A stretch of DNA of 64,000 nt from Psilocybe azurescens (GCA_023853785.1 JAJIRX010000762.1:124001-188000); one strand, 5' to 3'; numbered from the stretch's first letter, positions 25,201 through 37,509 are shown. The notes: a model not told the origin generated them from the sequence alone. Numbers and translations are program-made.

Positions 25201-26423
25201 TTGTCACAACATCATGAGGGCGATCTGAGTCATGATATGTTTCCGAAGGAGCATACTTGTGAGATATTCGAAGTTTGACTCTGACAGGACCATTGGATTC
25301 CAGAGGCGCAGCGCTTAACATGTCGTCCACAGGGGGACCCTCTGTAGGTCCATCGTGATCGGCTAAAGGGTTCGATACTGGACTGACGAGAAGACCAATC
25401 TCGATAGAATCTCCTCGTGCCGCAGTACTGAGAACTTGGCGAACAACCTGAAACAAATGAAACAAATAATCAGAAGTCAAGCTTGATAATAGCAAGTCCA
25501 GAGTCTATACCTACATGCGATAATGCAAAAGATATCCCACTTTCATCGCCAGAGACGTATACGTGCTTCAGTCCTACATCGCCGTGATAAAGGACCAAAT
25601 CAACACCCGCATGAGCCGCTGCTCCACTCAGAGCATCGCCTACGCATTGCAGCATTTCGCCAATATCAAATTCGTTGTATAAGTCGTGGTTTGAGATGGT
25701 TGGTGCAGGGGTTGCGACATAATCTGGGGCCGGAGGACGACGAGTGTTGTTGCTCGCCTGCTCACAGAATGCCGACATATTCGCGGAGATATAATTGATG
25801 TTCTTCATCGCTGTGAACATGGCAGACATGGACGAAGTCGGGACTGATAAAGCACATGCTGAGAATTGTTCTTTTGCTGGATCTAACACTTGTGGAGGTG
25901 ATATTTGAAGCATGGTCTGGATGACCAATTGAATAGAATCCGCCAATTCCATGGAGACTTCCCGAATTTGATCCTCTTGCGCCGAACGAGCAAGTGGCGA
26001 TGAATAGAAAGAGTTAGACCGCCCAGGTCGATGTGGGTTCTGAAGGTGGCTGAGCTGCGAAGGCAGAGGCATTGAAAGGGCCCTTGAAATGCCAGGTGCC
26101 GGAACGTTAGATAATGACCTCATAGGGACTTGAGAAGAGGGCGACGTTGGCGGAGGCGCAACCTTCGACGTGGTACCGGGAGTATTGATTTCTGATTCCT
26201 CTGCATCTGAGGTATGCGGCTCCTCATCGGAATAGCTAAGAATCGGTTGTAGCGTGGAGCGCGACTGCGGCTCGTCCACTACAGATTTTCGATGACCTTC
26301 CGAGAGTGCATACGATACGCTGAACTTGTTTCTGGGTGGAAGATCCAGAGAGACACCCTCCTGGATAAGAATGTCGCCTTCTGCTGTCATCCGCACAGCT
26401 GGGAGTTTGTGAGGGCTCGACAT
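22211..26423 (-). CDS. SSK1: SSK1-type response regulator of the HOG stress pathway
   Basis: Homologue of Ssk1/Mcs4, the response regulator that receives phosphate from a histidine phosphotransfer protein and controls the MAPKKK of the osmotic-stress cascade. Starts at 26423 (MSSPHKLPAV). A long Ser/Pro-rich N-terminus is followed by a region resembling a degenerate histidine-kinase ATPase module (VYVSGDESGISFALSHV, then VRQVLSTAARGDSIEIGLLV) and the family block IPKPAGPRRFLTALHTAVTK. The receiver domain at about 23450-22850 has SVLIVD-DNPINQT, the phospho-acceptor Asp in LMDIQMPVMDG, the Thr switch in ALTAS, and the Lys in LTKPV. Introns include 25448-25514 and 22351-22473; the latter is 123 nt and open in frame. 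Reading-frame breaks occur near 24510-24545, 24240-24258 and at a C6 run at 23822-23827, so the sequence as given does not encode one continuous protein. Confidence 0.88.
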
Positions 26424-26861
26424 GTCTTGGGCTGCACGAGAACAACCAAGATGTGTGAAAGCAGGCTATGGAACGCAAACTCTTGCGCCAACTGTGCGCT
26501 GGACGCGACTGAAAAGTCGATAGATAGCCGTGGCCTGAGATTCAGTAGCCTGGAGGGTAACGGGAGAATGCAAAGGGTTATAAGCGTTGGAGGACGTTTA
26601 ATACCTGGCCACCGATGTCAAGGACTACAAGGACTGCAGATCGAAGGGGGTTCCATTTCAAACCACAACAAACATACAAACTAATCTTTACACAAACCCT
26701 GCATTCCTTATTCATTCATTTGCAATTTATTTCGATATATACACAATGACCCATAGTCACAAAAAGGGTGCGTACAGACGCAAAAGATAAAACTATCAAC
26801 AGGTACTTAGAAGACAAGTCTGGAGTTATACCGCAACAAATATTGTCTCATCATAACTCCA
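26424..26861. other. Intergenic, SSK1 promoter and ARS2 3' flank
   Basis: 438 bp between two minus-strand genes. It must contain the SSK1 promoter and the ARS2 polyadenylation region. No specific element recognised. Confidence 0.45.
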
Positions 26862-29800
26862 TTAATACATCAACTCAACGTCACCCTGGCGCAAGAGACA
26901 CGGAATCAGCACCCTCGAAATAAAAAAAAAGAAAGAAGGTGAAAACTAACCTCGGCAACCAGATCCATATCGTGGTAGCTAACTCTCTTCCCCCCTGCCG
27001 CCCGAGGATCTTCTTTAGCATCAGGGGGCGGAGGCGGCGGCAGCCCAGCTGGCAGACTATTGTTCCTGTTATTCCTTCTGTTCATGGCTGGATTCCCGCT
27101 AACGAGGGCAGTATCCAGCGCCGCGGGTGTAGGTTTAGGAGGCAGTCCGGCAGCGGCAGGAATAACAGCACTTTCAGGCGCAAAGCCGCTGATACGATCA
27201 CTTAACCTCCTGTTAGTATTCATATCATCTCGTCTCGGTGGGTAAATTCCAGGAGGATAAGGGCCTCCTTGATGCGACGGATCCCAATAATATGGTGGGT
27301 GACCGCCTTGCGTGAACGGTACATTTCCTGCAAAGTAAGGACCACCACGGCCAAAATCGCCACCACCATGGAACGGCGTAGGTCCTTGAATGCCGTACGC
27401 CTGAGGTGGAGGAGCCTGGCTACTATTACCAACCGTTGCTGGAGGATGAGCAAAAGGTTGAATGCGATGAGGATCCAAAGCAAAGTTGTTGAAATAAGGG
27501 ATCTGATGATTACATAGAATCAGAATCCTCCAACGAAGCTCTCAGGTCAAAGATGCCTACCTCGTCCAAGGATTTGACCAACTCCGGGTGTTTATTTGCA
27601 ATATGCTTCTCGACAAAGGAAGTGGCTTTGAACAGCTTTTGACAAGTCTTACACCTAAATTTACCCTCGTCTTCCTGTTTAAGGAAAGGTTCAACGGCTT
27701 TGCTCAATTCCCTGTGAAAGAGAAAGTAAAAAACGTAAGCATGGAGTAAGAGGCTCAAATTGATCAATCGTCGTACTCGTCATAACTCTTGCCACCATAA
27801 GCACGAGGGTCCACACCGTCTCGATTGATGAGTAGAGCGATCTTCGAGTCAAGCCATTCAAGCCACCTCTCGTCTATAAGATATGAATGAAAATGTCACA
27901 TCATGGACGCAGAAATAAACAACGTACCGTTGCGCTTCCAGTCTCTGCTATCATGTTTTGCCTTGCCATTTTCTTTTTCTTTCTCCTTGACCTTTGTCTT
28001 GTCGTCAGCACCATCAACAGACATGTCTTTATCCTGCTCTTTGATCTTCTCTTTCTCGGCCTCCGCATTCCTCAGCTCATCAAGTAGCATTTTTGAAAGT
28101 GGCTTTCGATCATGCTTTAAGCATTTACGTTGCAGTTCTTCAAGATGATCGGTAACGACGGCGCAGTAATAGCATGTGTGAAAAGCAGCTCGCAAATATG
28201 CAAGATACATGTCCAAGGATACTACAACCTGTAGAAAAGTATACATAAATTGCAGAACAATGCAGTTGAATTAAATAAGGGGCTGACCTTTTTCTCGTGA
28301 TAAGCTTTTTCGTCATGAACATCAACAAGGCCTTGATCACGCATATCGGCCATTACTTTTTCAATTCTCCTTTCAACCGCCTCACTCCCTAATTCCTTGG
28401 GTTCTGGGTCTTCCTCCTCGTCTCCACCAGAGGCCATAGGTGCATCTTGTTCTTCCGTCTTCGAAGCATTGCCGTTTCCATTCGTGGTCGTCACTAGAGC
28501 CGTGGTTTTGGTAGCACGCAACTTGGCCGCTTGTTCCTCTAGGATACCGGCAAGAGTTTTGGCATTCTCCAGATCTTTTTCTAACCTGTCAGGCCGACTG
28601 GCCACTTCGGGGCATAACGAACTTTGTTTACGAATGGTCGAAGATTATGTGTTACGTGCAACTTGAACCCTTCAATCTATGCGCGTATTTAGCAATGATT
28701 CTGCAATTACGTGGAAATTTCTTACCTTCTTCTCAGACAATTCGGCTATGACGGAGCTCATATCTGCATCATCCCGAAATCTCAACCAACCTGCTCGATA
28801 GTAGTTACGTTTCTGAAGGGGGTCTCCCAAGGCAAGGTACACATATCCGGGAATTTTTGAACAAGCCTTAAGAGAATATTGTTAGAAATGGCTTGAATGA
28901 ATTGTCGACTTCAGTACACACCTCTTCCAATTTGACGCGACCGATATCTGGAGGGATAGTTCTAATCATAACTTGATTTCCCTCAGACGCGACAGATACC
29001 TCTTCCCCTCGATTGCCACGTTTGTTATCAAAAGAAGATTTCCCATTGGCATCAGGACGATTAGTGTCTTGGTCGCCAGCATCCTCATCTACATCGACAT
29101 TGAATTGCGTATCATCATCCACATTTGGGACGGGTTTGATATCTTCCGCGGTGGCAGCATCTCCATTCGCACTCTCCTTGACGGGAGACGATAGCTCTTC
29201 TTCTGGCTCATGCAAGTCTGGGTCAAATTTTCCGGTTTCGAGGTCATCGAGGAAGCTATTCAAGCGACCTTTCCAGCCTTCTTTTCTCACGCGCGTGCGC
29301 AGCGATTCGAATTCTGGTGCTGGGTCATACTTTTCGGCAAACCATGGTGATTTCCTGTGGTGTTCAAACATGGTTTGAAGCTACAATACGTGATAAGGTT
29401 TAGCCATGGATTCTCAACACTTCGATGAATAAAACACAAGAGCGACCGTAAAGAAAACAACTCAAGGACAATATACACACGGCATGAAGTGCGACGAACT
29501 GGGAAGGGATGGCTAACCTGATTTGCGGCAAAGTCTTTCTTATACTTCTCCCACCGACTTTTGATGCCATTGCGGGGTTTGGAACCGTCACCAGCCTCTT
29601 GTTCAGCAGCCTTGTCGGCGTTATCTTCTTCCGTTGCTTGGCCGGGAAAGAAGAAGCGAAACCAATCAGCATACTGCTTGAGCGTTGCTGGAAAATCAAA
29701 GGTGTGTGGGTCCGGAGGCGTTCTTCTTGATGGAGGGTATGGAGGGTGCCTTCGAGGAGAGGAATAACCGTGACGAGGGTGACCATCTACAATGACGCGT

Positions 29801-30222
29801 TGAGTATGATACGTAGCAATAGAGAATGGATTGTATAGCAAACCGTAGTCGTCGTTGTATCGTGGTCGTGGGTCATACCTATCCCTGTCGTATGGAGACA
29901 TCGATCTCCTTCGCTTCCTGCCAGCTAAACAACCATGTGTCAGCGCATAAGTTGAAATGATATTCCAAGAGAACGAAAGCGCACTCTCATCTACAGGAGG
30001 TGGACTACGACTTCTGCCGCGTCTCCCATAGTCATATGGAGGCCTTTCTCGGTCGTGCCATCTGTCCCTGTCGTAACCATCCCTGCCATCCCAGTCGGGT
30101 CTATAATTCTCTGAATAACCGTCAGAATATCCTGGTCTACCAGACGAGTATCCGCGGCTGGGAGGAGAACGAGAACGAGAGCGACGTGGTTGAGGAGGAT
30201 ATGACGAGGACCAGGAAGACAT
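26862..30222 (-). CDS. ARS2/SERRATE-family RNA effector protein
   Basis: ARS2 proteins bridge the nuclear cap-binding complex to RNA-decay, small-RNA and 3'-end machineries. The protein begins MSSWSSSYPPQPRRSRSRSP (Arg/Ser-rich), then has the DUF3546-like block FPATLKQYADWFRFFFPGQA, KSRWEKYKKDFAANQ and FEHHRKSPWFAEKYDP. A central RRM-like segment contains IRTIPPDIGRVKLEE followed by YVYLALGDP and the W-L-R-F motif. Next are a helical charged region, a HTCYYC cysteine pair, and one C2H2 zinc finger (CKTCQKLF...HIANKH). The C-terminus is Pro/Gly-rich and ends, after a last intron (26886-26950), in the short acidic tail EGDVELMY, comparable to the acidic tails of ARS2 orthologues. The many small introns are canonical. 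This gene lies 278 bp upstream-to-downstream of ESF2 on the same strand. Confidence 0.9.
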
Positions 30223-30500
30223 CTTTTAGAGAGCAAAAGAACTGAGGAACAGAAAGAGAAAGCGAACATTACGACGGCTGATCAGAGCCTGCGAGAGAGA
30301 GGTCGAGCATAGTGAAGCACAGACCTCTTGGGATCACGAAACGGCGCTGAAAGTTGGCAACTGCGACGAGCTCAACGTTTCGTTCGACACGCTCAACAGT
30401 GTTTCGCGATGAAGGTCATAATTGACGACCAGCAAGTACTCACATACACATTTGAAGCGGAGTCTAAATTCAGGCCCGTGCACAAGAACAACGTCGACCC

Positions 30501-31496
30501 TTAGAATACGTTACTTAGTATACTATCTATTGGCACATCCTTCTTCTTTTTCAAGATGCGTTCGTCTTGTTCCCCTTGATCCCCTTCATGCCGCCGTTTT
30601 TTGAATTGCGGGTTAGGTTTCAGTTCAAACTCTTCGCCCTTTTCTTTCTTCCTGGCTGCCCGCTTGTCCAAAACACGAGCAAGCTCTACATTCTTCAGAT
30701 ATTGTTGCTGCTCATTCTTGGACTGCGATAGTTCCACGCGTAATTTGGCCGTGTGCACTGCTGATTCGTGTGCTAGAAAGTAGATATATCAATAATATTG
30801 AGGGTGTCAAGATGGAATAAATACGCACCAACTTGCTCGGTCAACATGTACCACTTGAATCTTGGCAAATACTTCATGGTCCAAATGTCGTCACGCCATC
30901 TTGTCCCTTTCTTTCCCCCAATGGATTGTGCGTTCAGCATCTCCGCAACACTACGTGCAACTTTTTTATCCTTAAATTCGACCCAGCCCTCGGTGTAATG
31001 TGCCTTTTTCGTCGAAGTGAATTTCCGTCGAAGATAGGCTCGTTTGGCGTCTAGATAGATAGTTTGAGATTTATTTCTGCTGAAACATAGAAGGACTAAC
31101 CTTCTTGTTGAAGATAAACACGGCCGACTGCACCATAGGCACTCATGAGATGGCGTACCTTAGCGGGCCGCATACCTGGGGGAATCCTTGAAATATAGAT
31201 AACCCCTGCACGATTCTGAGCAGCTTTGAATGCGGCCAACGCCTCTGGAGTCAAGGGCTTCAGCGTGGTCTCCCCTGCAAAGCCTTCAGGATCCATGCCA
31301 TTAAGTTCATCTTCACTCCCCCGTCTTCGTCTGTTTGCTCTTCCTCCCTATTCTCCTCGTCTTGTGAATGCTGCGACTCTTCTTGGTCTATAAACGATTC
31401 TTCACTTGAGATTCGAGAAGGACCTGCTTCTGAGAATTCTTCAGTTGCAGGATATTTCTGGGTGGCCTTTTTCTTGCTTTGTGGTTGGTCTACCAT
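30501..31496 (-). CDS. ESF2: Pre-rRNA processing RRM protein, ESF2/ABT1 family
   Basis: Esf2 is a nucleolar component of the small-subunit processome that stimulates the helicase Dbp8 during 18S rRNA maturation. The protein starts [17 protein letters not shown] and has an acidic N-terminus. The RRM begins with [20 protein letters not shown], continues [16 protein letters not shown], then after an intron AYLRRKF...[16 protein letters not shown] and the family block [19 protein letters not shown]. The C-terminus is a Lys/Glu-rich helix ending DSILSNVF. Between the acidic N-terminus and the RRM the frame must shift by one base; the likely place is a C5 run at 31318-31322 (G5 on the coding strand), where one more G would restore a continuous frame. 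Confidence 0.9.
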
Positions 31497-31905
31497 GATA
31501 ATAAGCCTCAAAGGGTAATATGAATATCAAACGGTTTACTGACTGAATGGTCGAAGCAATAATTTCTCCCCGAGAAGCTGTCGAACAATAGTCGTAAACA
31601 ATACTTAGATCAATTCTAATTTATTCCAACCCAATCAGTCACTTTCAATTGCAACTCAGTTGGAATTCAATGGGCCATAAAGTTGGTCATTCTCTTTTGA
31701 GTGGCACAAGAATCAGACTGTTCACTCTTCGCTATATTCCTTCAAACTTTCTTCTGATAAATTACATAGTAAAACATGAATAACTAAAATGTCAATCTCT
31801 GAAGCTAAGTACATCAGAAATACATGACAAACACTACCTCGTAACAGGAAACCACCCCTTTCATCGCAACAAAAGAAACATATGAAGGGAATCGGCCTGC
31901 TGTAA
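31497..31905. other. Intergenic, ESF2 promoter and CBP80 3' flank
   Basis: 409 bp between two minus-strand genes, AT-rich. No other feature seen. Confidence 0.45.
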
Positions 31906-34900
31906 TCATGTTTCTTGGCCAGTGGCGATATTCCATACTAGCTTGAGCAAGTCCGCAGCTGGATCCTTGACATGCTCAAATCTGGAGAAGGAGACCATAT
32001 AAAGTGTCGTTGAATATGTACGCAAATACGGTGAATACTAGGTAGGGAGAAGAAGTTAACGGGAATGAAAAAAAACAGCTAAGAGATCCACGAACCGCTC
32101 TGCAAAATTGACGATACCATCCCCAAGTTTCCCATGCATTCCACTCGTCTCTACCCCAATTCGCGCGATTCTCCCAGGCAGCTTCGGTGATGACAGTACG
32201 AGCATGTGGGTTGGCGTGGGCATCGGTGGCAGACGGAGCAAGACATGAAACGAAACCTTCAAGGGTTCGCGAAAGCGCCGCCTTTTGCTCCTTTGTAAGG
32301 CTGGAGAAGGCTTTCAATGCGGTGGTGATCGCAGGGTTCTCCACCTGTGGGACTTCCTTTTCAGGGACTGCCGGAACCTCTGTCTCCTCTGTCGATTCTG
32401 AGAAACAAGCGTTTAGCACAAGGTCACGTACAAATGGTGAAAGAAAACGCACCTTTAGGTTCAGGATCCACCTCCATAGTCTCGTCTGCTCTTGCTTTAT
32501 ATCGAGCTCGAGCATCATCGTCCTCCTTCCTCAGAGCAGCGACCTTTCTCCTCGCAATCGTCACTCGGCCATTTGCTTTATCCAAAGCGCCTCTTAACAA
32601 ATCCCACTCAAACGCACTAAGATTCATTGGTCCCGCTAATTCCGCGAGTTGTCCAACAGCCACGCCATTTAAAAACGTCCACCCAACAACATCGGTCGGG
32701 TCGACAATCTGGTACTGCATGAGCTTATCAAACACAATAGCGACCATCTGCCTGTTGTGCTTCCAGAACGAAGCTGCAGCTGTGAGAACATCTGCCTTGG
32801 CTTCAGGATTTCCATTACCACCAACGCTGGATGTGCCACCACTGGCGAGGTTGCGCAAGAGCGGAAGGTACCGTTCAATCGCATTGAGGAAATGTGAAAA
32901 TGAGCGTGAACCAATATGCAAAAGAGACTGAACAACGATGCTTCGAATGACGGAGTCGACATTGACGTGTCCATCCTCTGATGCCTCAAGTGTGCTCTTC
33001 AACGAATCAAGATGACTTATGACGTCTTCAGCCTTAGCTCGGCCACGGAAGAGATTTAAGACCGCAAGTGCAGCATCATGATGCGGGTTACCTAGAATTT
33101 TTTTATCAGTATCAAAGCTCAACTTACTCGAGCTTTGCACTCACCTGGATCGTCATATTCGAAAGCAGGACCCGGGGCCTGTTCAGCAATGGTATAAGCA
33201 TCAGGGGTTTGCATTGATTCCGGGAGCGTCTTAAGAATTCGATCATGATATGCCAAACGAATCTCGAATTCGATAGCCCTGCGCATGAATGCACGACGCG
33301 GATGTTGGACTGGCAGAGCGAGATCGGGGACCCTAGAGTTGCAATGAATTCATTTGGCTCGATGCCTTCTCGATCATGTTCACTTACCATTCTTTCCATA
33401 CCCATGAAAACCCGAAATTGCTCATGTGGACAGCGAACCATTCAGCAAATCGTCTGGCAGCCTCGACATCCAAGCCATCCGACAGTGAATTGTACAATTT
33501 GCGAATTGACTTCCCTACAGCAGGGCCTACTGTTGATGGCGAAAGTTTGCATAATTCCGTGATGAGAGCAATATAATAGATCGACTTTTTCGAAGATTCT
33601 GGTAGGATCAAATATGAACCAAGAACAATCTGATAAGAAAAGATAGGTAAAATCATAATGTTTGGAAAGTTGCGAACGCTACCTCGATAACAGTGCTTTC
33701 AAGCTGCCAATCCTTTCCAGCCATAGGTTCAGTTTCGACGGGAGCTCCAGGTTTGGGTTTGAATGTTCCAGATAAATTCCATTTGGGGTATTCAAGCAAG
33801 AGCCTTGCGCATTCTTTACGGTTGACTTCAAATATGTCGAGAATGTCTAGTAGAGCAGTGCGGACAACATATCCTGGAGGACTCTTAGGATCTGGTGAAA
33901 CCTGAGATAAAGGTGTTAACACAAGAAAGGAACAAATAGAGATAGACAAACATCATCAGGGAAAAGGCGAATAAAGAACTCCGGCCATTCTTCTTTCTTT
34001 ACTTGCGATTCTTCACCAGAGTCTGCTGACATTGAATCAAATTCGATAACCTCAGGAGGCACCAAAACTGCTGGGAGAACATAAGGCGTCAGGATGGTCG
34101 GATCAATTTCTGCATTATTTTTATAAGGTTGAGGAATGCAGTTTCCTGTGTCTTTGAAGTCCGACTTATTCAATGTCACCAATGAGCTTAAAAGAATATC
34201 AAGAAGCTGCAATTAAAATGAGTCAAGAATACTAAAAGATTGCACCGCTAAAATACTTACCTCGACTGTGCCGTCACTGGGTATCATTTGACTGGATATT
34301 CTAGTAGAAGGTGAAACCAGCCATTTTTGTTGTGTAGTAGTTTCTGCGTATGCTTGAATAGCATGAATAATCTCGTCGGAGATAGCAGGTGAGTCTGCTT
34401 TGAGGGCAGCGCCGGCCTTTGATCACGATGAGTTTCTTATATGTGATAAAGTGTCTGCGACGTACTATTAGCAGTCCCTCCCCAGCACACAGAGCTGCCC
34501 GCTTCGCTCGTCCATGTGAAACACCAAACTCATCCAACACTGCTGTAAAGGAACGAAGAAGAGAGAACATTGAATCTGCCGAAACCAACTTTGCCACTGT
34601 CAAGTGAGCAAAAAAGTGGATCTACTGGATATCAGAGACCACTTCCTTATCAAATAATAATATACACTCACGCAAAGACGCGTCTCTCTCCACTCCACTT
34701 TGTCGAGATATGCTTGGAAACCTTTCCAAAAATCCTCCAGGATAAGTCGACCGAGTGACGATTCACCAGGTATGGAGAGCTCAGTAGTGTTATGAAGTAG
34801 ACGCAGAAGAGCGGCATAGAATGGAATCTTGTATGGCTGCTCTGTCACTCTAGAATTTGCGTCAGACACACCCAGCGAGCCATGCCATGTGTGGAGATAC

Positions 34901-35280
34901 ACACCCAATACGAAACGCCTCTGAAAGAACGGGAATATTCCGAGGAACATGATCACGAATCTGTTGTTCAAGACGAGGAAGTTCTTCTACGGGATCCTAT
35001 GCAACGCATTCGACCTCATTGTTAGCATCTGAGGTAAATGCAAAAATTACACCGCAAGAACTCACCACTTCTCCCAATTTAATAATTGCTGTTTTAAGTT
35101 TGTCGTCTGGTGACTCATAATCGCGACGGCGGTCCTCATATTCATCTATATAGAGCCAAGATGGGGAAAAGTTCATACAAGTCACTCATTCAAACATATC
35201 ACCTCTTCCTCACCTCTCTCTCTGTAGTGATACCGTTTATTACGGTATCCACCTCCACGACCGTGGCGTTCATGACTCAT
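31906..35280 (-). CDS. CBC1: Nuclear cap-binding complex large subunit (CBP80/NCBP1)
   Basis: CBP80 with CBP20 binds the 7-methylguanosine cap of nascent RNA polymerase II transcripts. Start MSHERHGRGG at 35280. The first MIF4G domain has DDKLKTAIIKLGEV, DPVEELPRLEQQIRDHVPRN, and QPYKIPFYAALLRLLHNTTE. The second and third helical repeats include SIYYIALITELCKLSPSTVG, RRFAEWFAVHMSNFGFSWVW, AFMRRAIEFEIRLAYHDRIL and a SLLHIGSRSFSHFLNAIERY block. Residues typical of the family near the C-terminus are VGWTFLN and WDLLRGALDKANGR, followed by a charged linker and a last helical part ending LVWNIATGQET. About ten short introns interrupt the gene, and all inspected junctions keep frame. It is encoded on the same strand as ARS2, its physical partner in the cap complex, with only ESF2 between them. 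Confidence 0.92.
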
Positions 35281-35706
35281 GTCTCAAGCAATTCTTCGAG
35301 TGCTTTGAAAGAACAAAGGTTTTAAGTACTAAGTTTGCTCGGTGGCCGTCGTTGAAGCCGAAGTTCGTCGTCGCCGTTGACAGTGACGGTTCAACTGAAT
35401 TTCTGACCCGTACAGCTTATAATCACGTGATGTGAGTATTTCACTTTAAATCGCGGTCAGTCAACATTGACATTGAAGGTACAAGACCAGACCATGTACT
35501 ACACATATCCTTCCAACTGCGCAGATTCATTACTATTCATTGGCTGTTTATCCCTCTGAGCATCTAAGTCACAGATAACTGAGGGAAAAATACCAAATTG
35601 ATCTACAACGATGCAAGTAAGCACCTGTAAATGTGTTAAATTTCCTGCGACACAGTTGATACAATCTTTCGGTTCATACCGCATCTGGCATATGAAGGAT
35701 CTTCAG

Positions 35707-35719
35707 AGCATATTAATTT
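35707..35719. repeat. Left target-site duplication of the retroposon (13 bp)
   Basis: AGCATATTAATTT, repeated exactly at 35882-35894, immediately flanking the poly(T) side of the insertion. Confidence 0.85.
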
Positions 35720-35881
35720 TTTTTTTTTTTGAATTAGTTTATTAACGTGTAAGAAGCGGTCGAAGCGCTAAGACACACGGGTGCAAGGGTGCACCGCCCT
35801 ACGCTAGAGTATCTACTAAGGCTCCGCTCTCCGAGTATGGCGAAGTTGTGTATCAGAATGACCATGGGTATGTGAATGGGT
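35720..35881 (-). mobile_element. Short non-LTR retroposon insertion (SINE-like or truncated LINE 3' end)
   Basis: The 162-bp body starts with a T-run, i.e. a poly(A) tail on the minus strand, preceded on that strand by AATAAA-like TTAATAAACT. A perfect 13-bp duplication (35707-35719 and 35882-35894) flanks it. Poly(A) plus variable-length target duplication is the hallmark of LINE-type reverse transcription. The body has no open frame. No convincing tRNA A/B boxes were seen, so it could be a SINE, a 5'-truncated LINE tail or a processed transcript. The duplication is unmutated, so the insertion is recent. Confidence 0.8.
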
Positions 35882-35894
35882 AGCATATTAATTT
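35882..35894. repeat. Right target-site duplication of the retroposon (13 bp)
   Basis: Exact copy of the left 13-bp flank at 35707-35719. Confidence 0.85.
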
Positions 35895-36011
35895 AGCATA
35901 AGATCTTACTGGGTATAGTATCACAATGTGACGATCCAAGTATGCTCGGTTGTTACCCCTTGACGATATGTCTGGGATTTTGCGTACTGAAAATACCGAG
36001 TTATGTTTTAG

Positions 36012-36240
36012 ATGCAAATAACACCGCTCTCATGGGAAACAAACACTCCGAATATGCGATCGTCAGTGGTCATTGGTTTCTAGAATCCTCAATACTTAGA
36101 CATTGGACTGCGACGTCGTAGTCATCATTGATAGAAGCCTCATCAGCGTGGAAGTCAGCTCTCAGGCATGTAGCCGAGTCCACCTACTCTTCCTTTGCAG
36201 ACTCGGCTGCCATAAAGCAGGCAGACGTTTGGTTTCTCAT
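36012..36240. repeat. Upstream repeat of array copy A
   Basis: Similar to the regions before copies B and C. Shared landmarks are CTCATGGGAAACAAAC, a CATTGG box followed by CGACGTC, and CATCATTGATA. It lies about 30-250 bp before the start codon, so it is probably the duplicated promoter. Confidence 0.75.
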
Positions 36241-36271
36241 GGAAATGAATCCCATCCTTTGACCGCGACAT

Positions 36272-37509
36272 ATGTCCGTCTCCGAGTCCCAATCGCCTCA
36301 GTCCTCGCTGTCGGTAGATCAAGCGCTAATCGATGGGCCTGTTGAATCCACGCTTTTGCAATCTTTTCTCACAGGTAGTATCTACGTCAATTCAGTCTTA
36401 TGAAGCGATCTGACATATTCTGCAAGGGGTTTACACATTGATATTCTTTCAAGCAATTGGTAAAGATTATCACTCTGCTATCGATGTGTCAACTTGGCCT
36501 GACACGTCTATACGTCAGTTTCTCCATTCCGACAGCAAAACAAAATCGTTTTCGCTATTCTAAGCATCCTCTTCATTGCTATTGTGATAAACCTGGTTGC
36601 AATATGGCAAATCATGCGCTCAGCGGTGGTCACTCATGATGCGACGCGGGATACCATGCTGCAGGATCTATCTACAGGTCCTTTTCGCACGGTGATGCAG
36701 AAAGTTTCGAATGCGACTGTGATATTTTCTGTGATCATTTCAGATGCATTATTGGTAGGTGCATAAACATTACGATGGCGAGAATTGGACCTTACATCAG
36801 TCGACTCCAGGCTTGGCGATGCTATGTTCTTTGGCTGCAAAATAGATGGATCCTCATAGTGTATTCCGTAGTGCTTTTAGGGGAACTTGGTAAGTAGAGC
36901 AGTTAAAGTGAATGCTTCTCTAACTTATAACTGTATCTCTTCACTAGCTGCACTTCCGGTGTTTCTTGTGTTGAATATCACACTAGGATCTCATTGGGAT
37001 TACCTCGATCTTTATTTTACAATGTCCTTGTGCATCACCATCACAACGTCGGTCTTGATTATTTATCAGATCGTTCATGTGTCGAGACAGTCCAACACAA
37101 TCAGTCGATATCATTCTACCATAAAAATATTGGTCGAGTCGGGGCTGTTATACGCAACTACCATTTCTATTGGTGGCATTTTGCTTCTTATCCAGGTCTA
37201 TGGGATCCTTAATCCTAGTTCGATTCGAGCAATCTGCGATTTTGACGCTATTTTGCCACCGGTGACCGTAGGTGTTTCGGTATTGGAGGCCGCTAATGTT
37301 CACTGAACTGGCATGCATAGGGTATAGCACCGACGCTTATAACAACTAGAAATGCCAAAGCCCGCGCCAAGATCTCGGACGTCGAGTTCTCTGAGCCGAT
37401 TTCCCGAATCAGTTTCAAGAAAAACGAACCAGAGGCAGGTGTGTCTGTCGATGACACAGATCTGCAGACCACTGCTAGCAACAAAGAATGGCAAGCTCGT
37501 ACTGTATAA
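36272..37509 (+). CDS. Multi-pass membrane protein, tandem paralogue A
   Basis: One of four tandem paralogues of an uncharacterised seven-helix-like family widespread in agarics. Exons encode MSVSESQSPQ..., GVYTLIFFQAI, a hydrophobic FAILSILFIAIVINLVAIWQ helix, a loop with VTHDATRDTM, VIFSVIISDALL, WRCYVLWLQNRWILIVYSVV, LPVFLVLNITLGS, DLYFTMSLCITITTSVLIIY, ILVESGLLYATTISIGGILL, and the tail start GIAPTLITTRNAKARAK. About seven membrane helices alternate with short loops, and the cytosolic-type tail is Ser/Asp-rich, ending EWQARTV. Splice junctions inspected are canonical. No STE3 or rhodopsin-type receptor signature is visible. Function unknown. Confidence 0.8.

Larger units (their letters stand above)
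35281..36271. other. Intergenic between CBP80 and the membrane-protein array
   Basis: Contains the CBP80 promoter, the short retroposon at 35720-35881, and from about 35930 the upstream repeat shared with the other array members. Confidence 0.5.

Noticed and set aside
35720..35881. tRNA-derived SINE
   Set aside because: No convincing A and B boxes; only the general retroposon call is supported.
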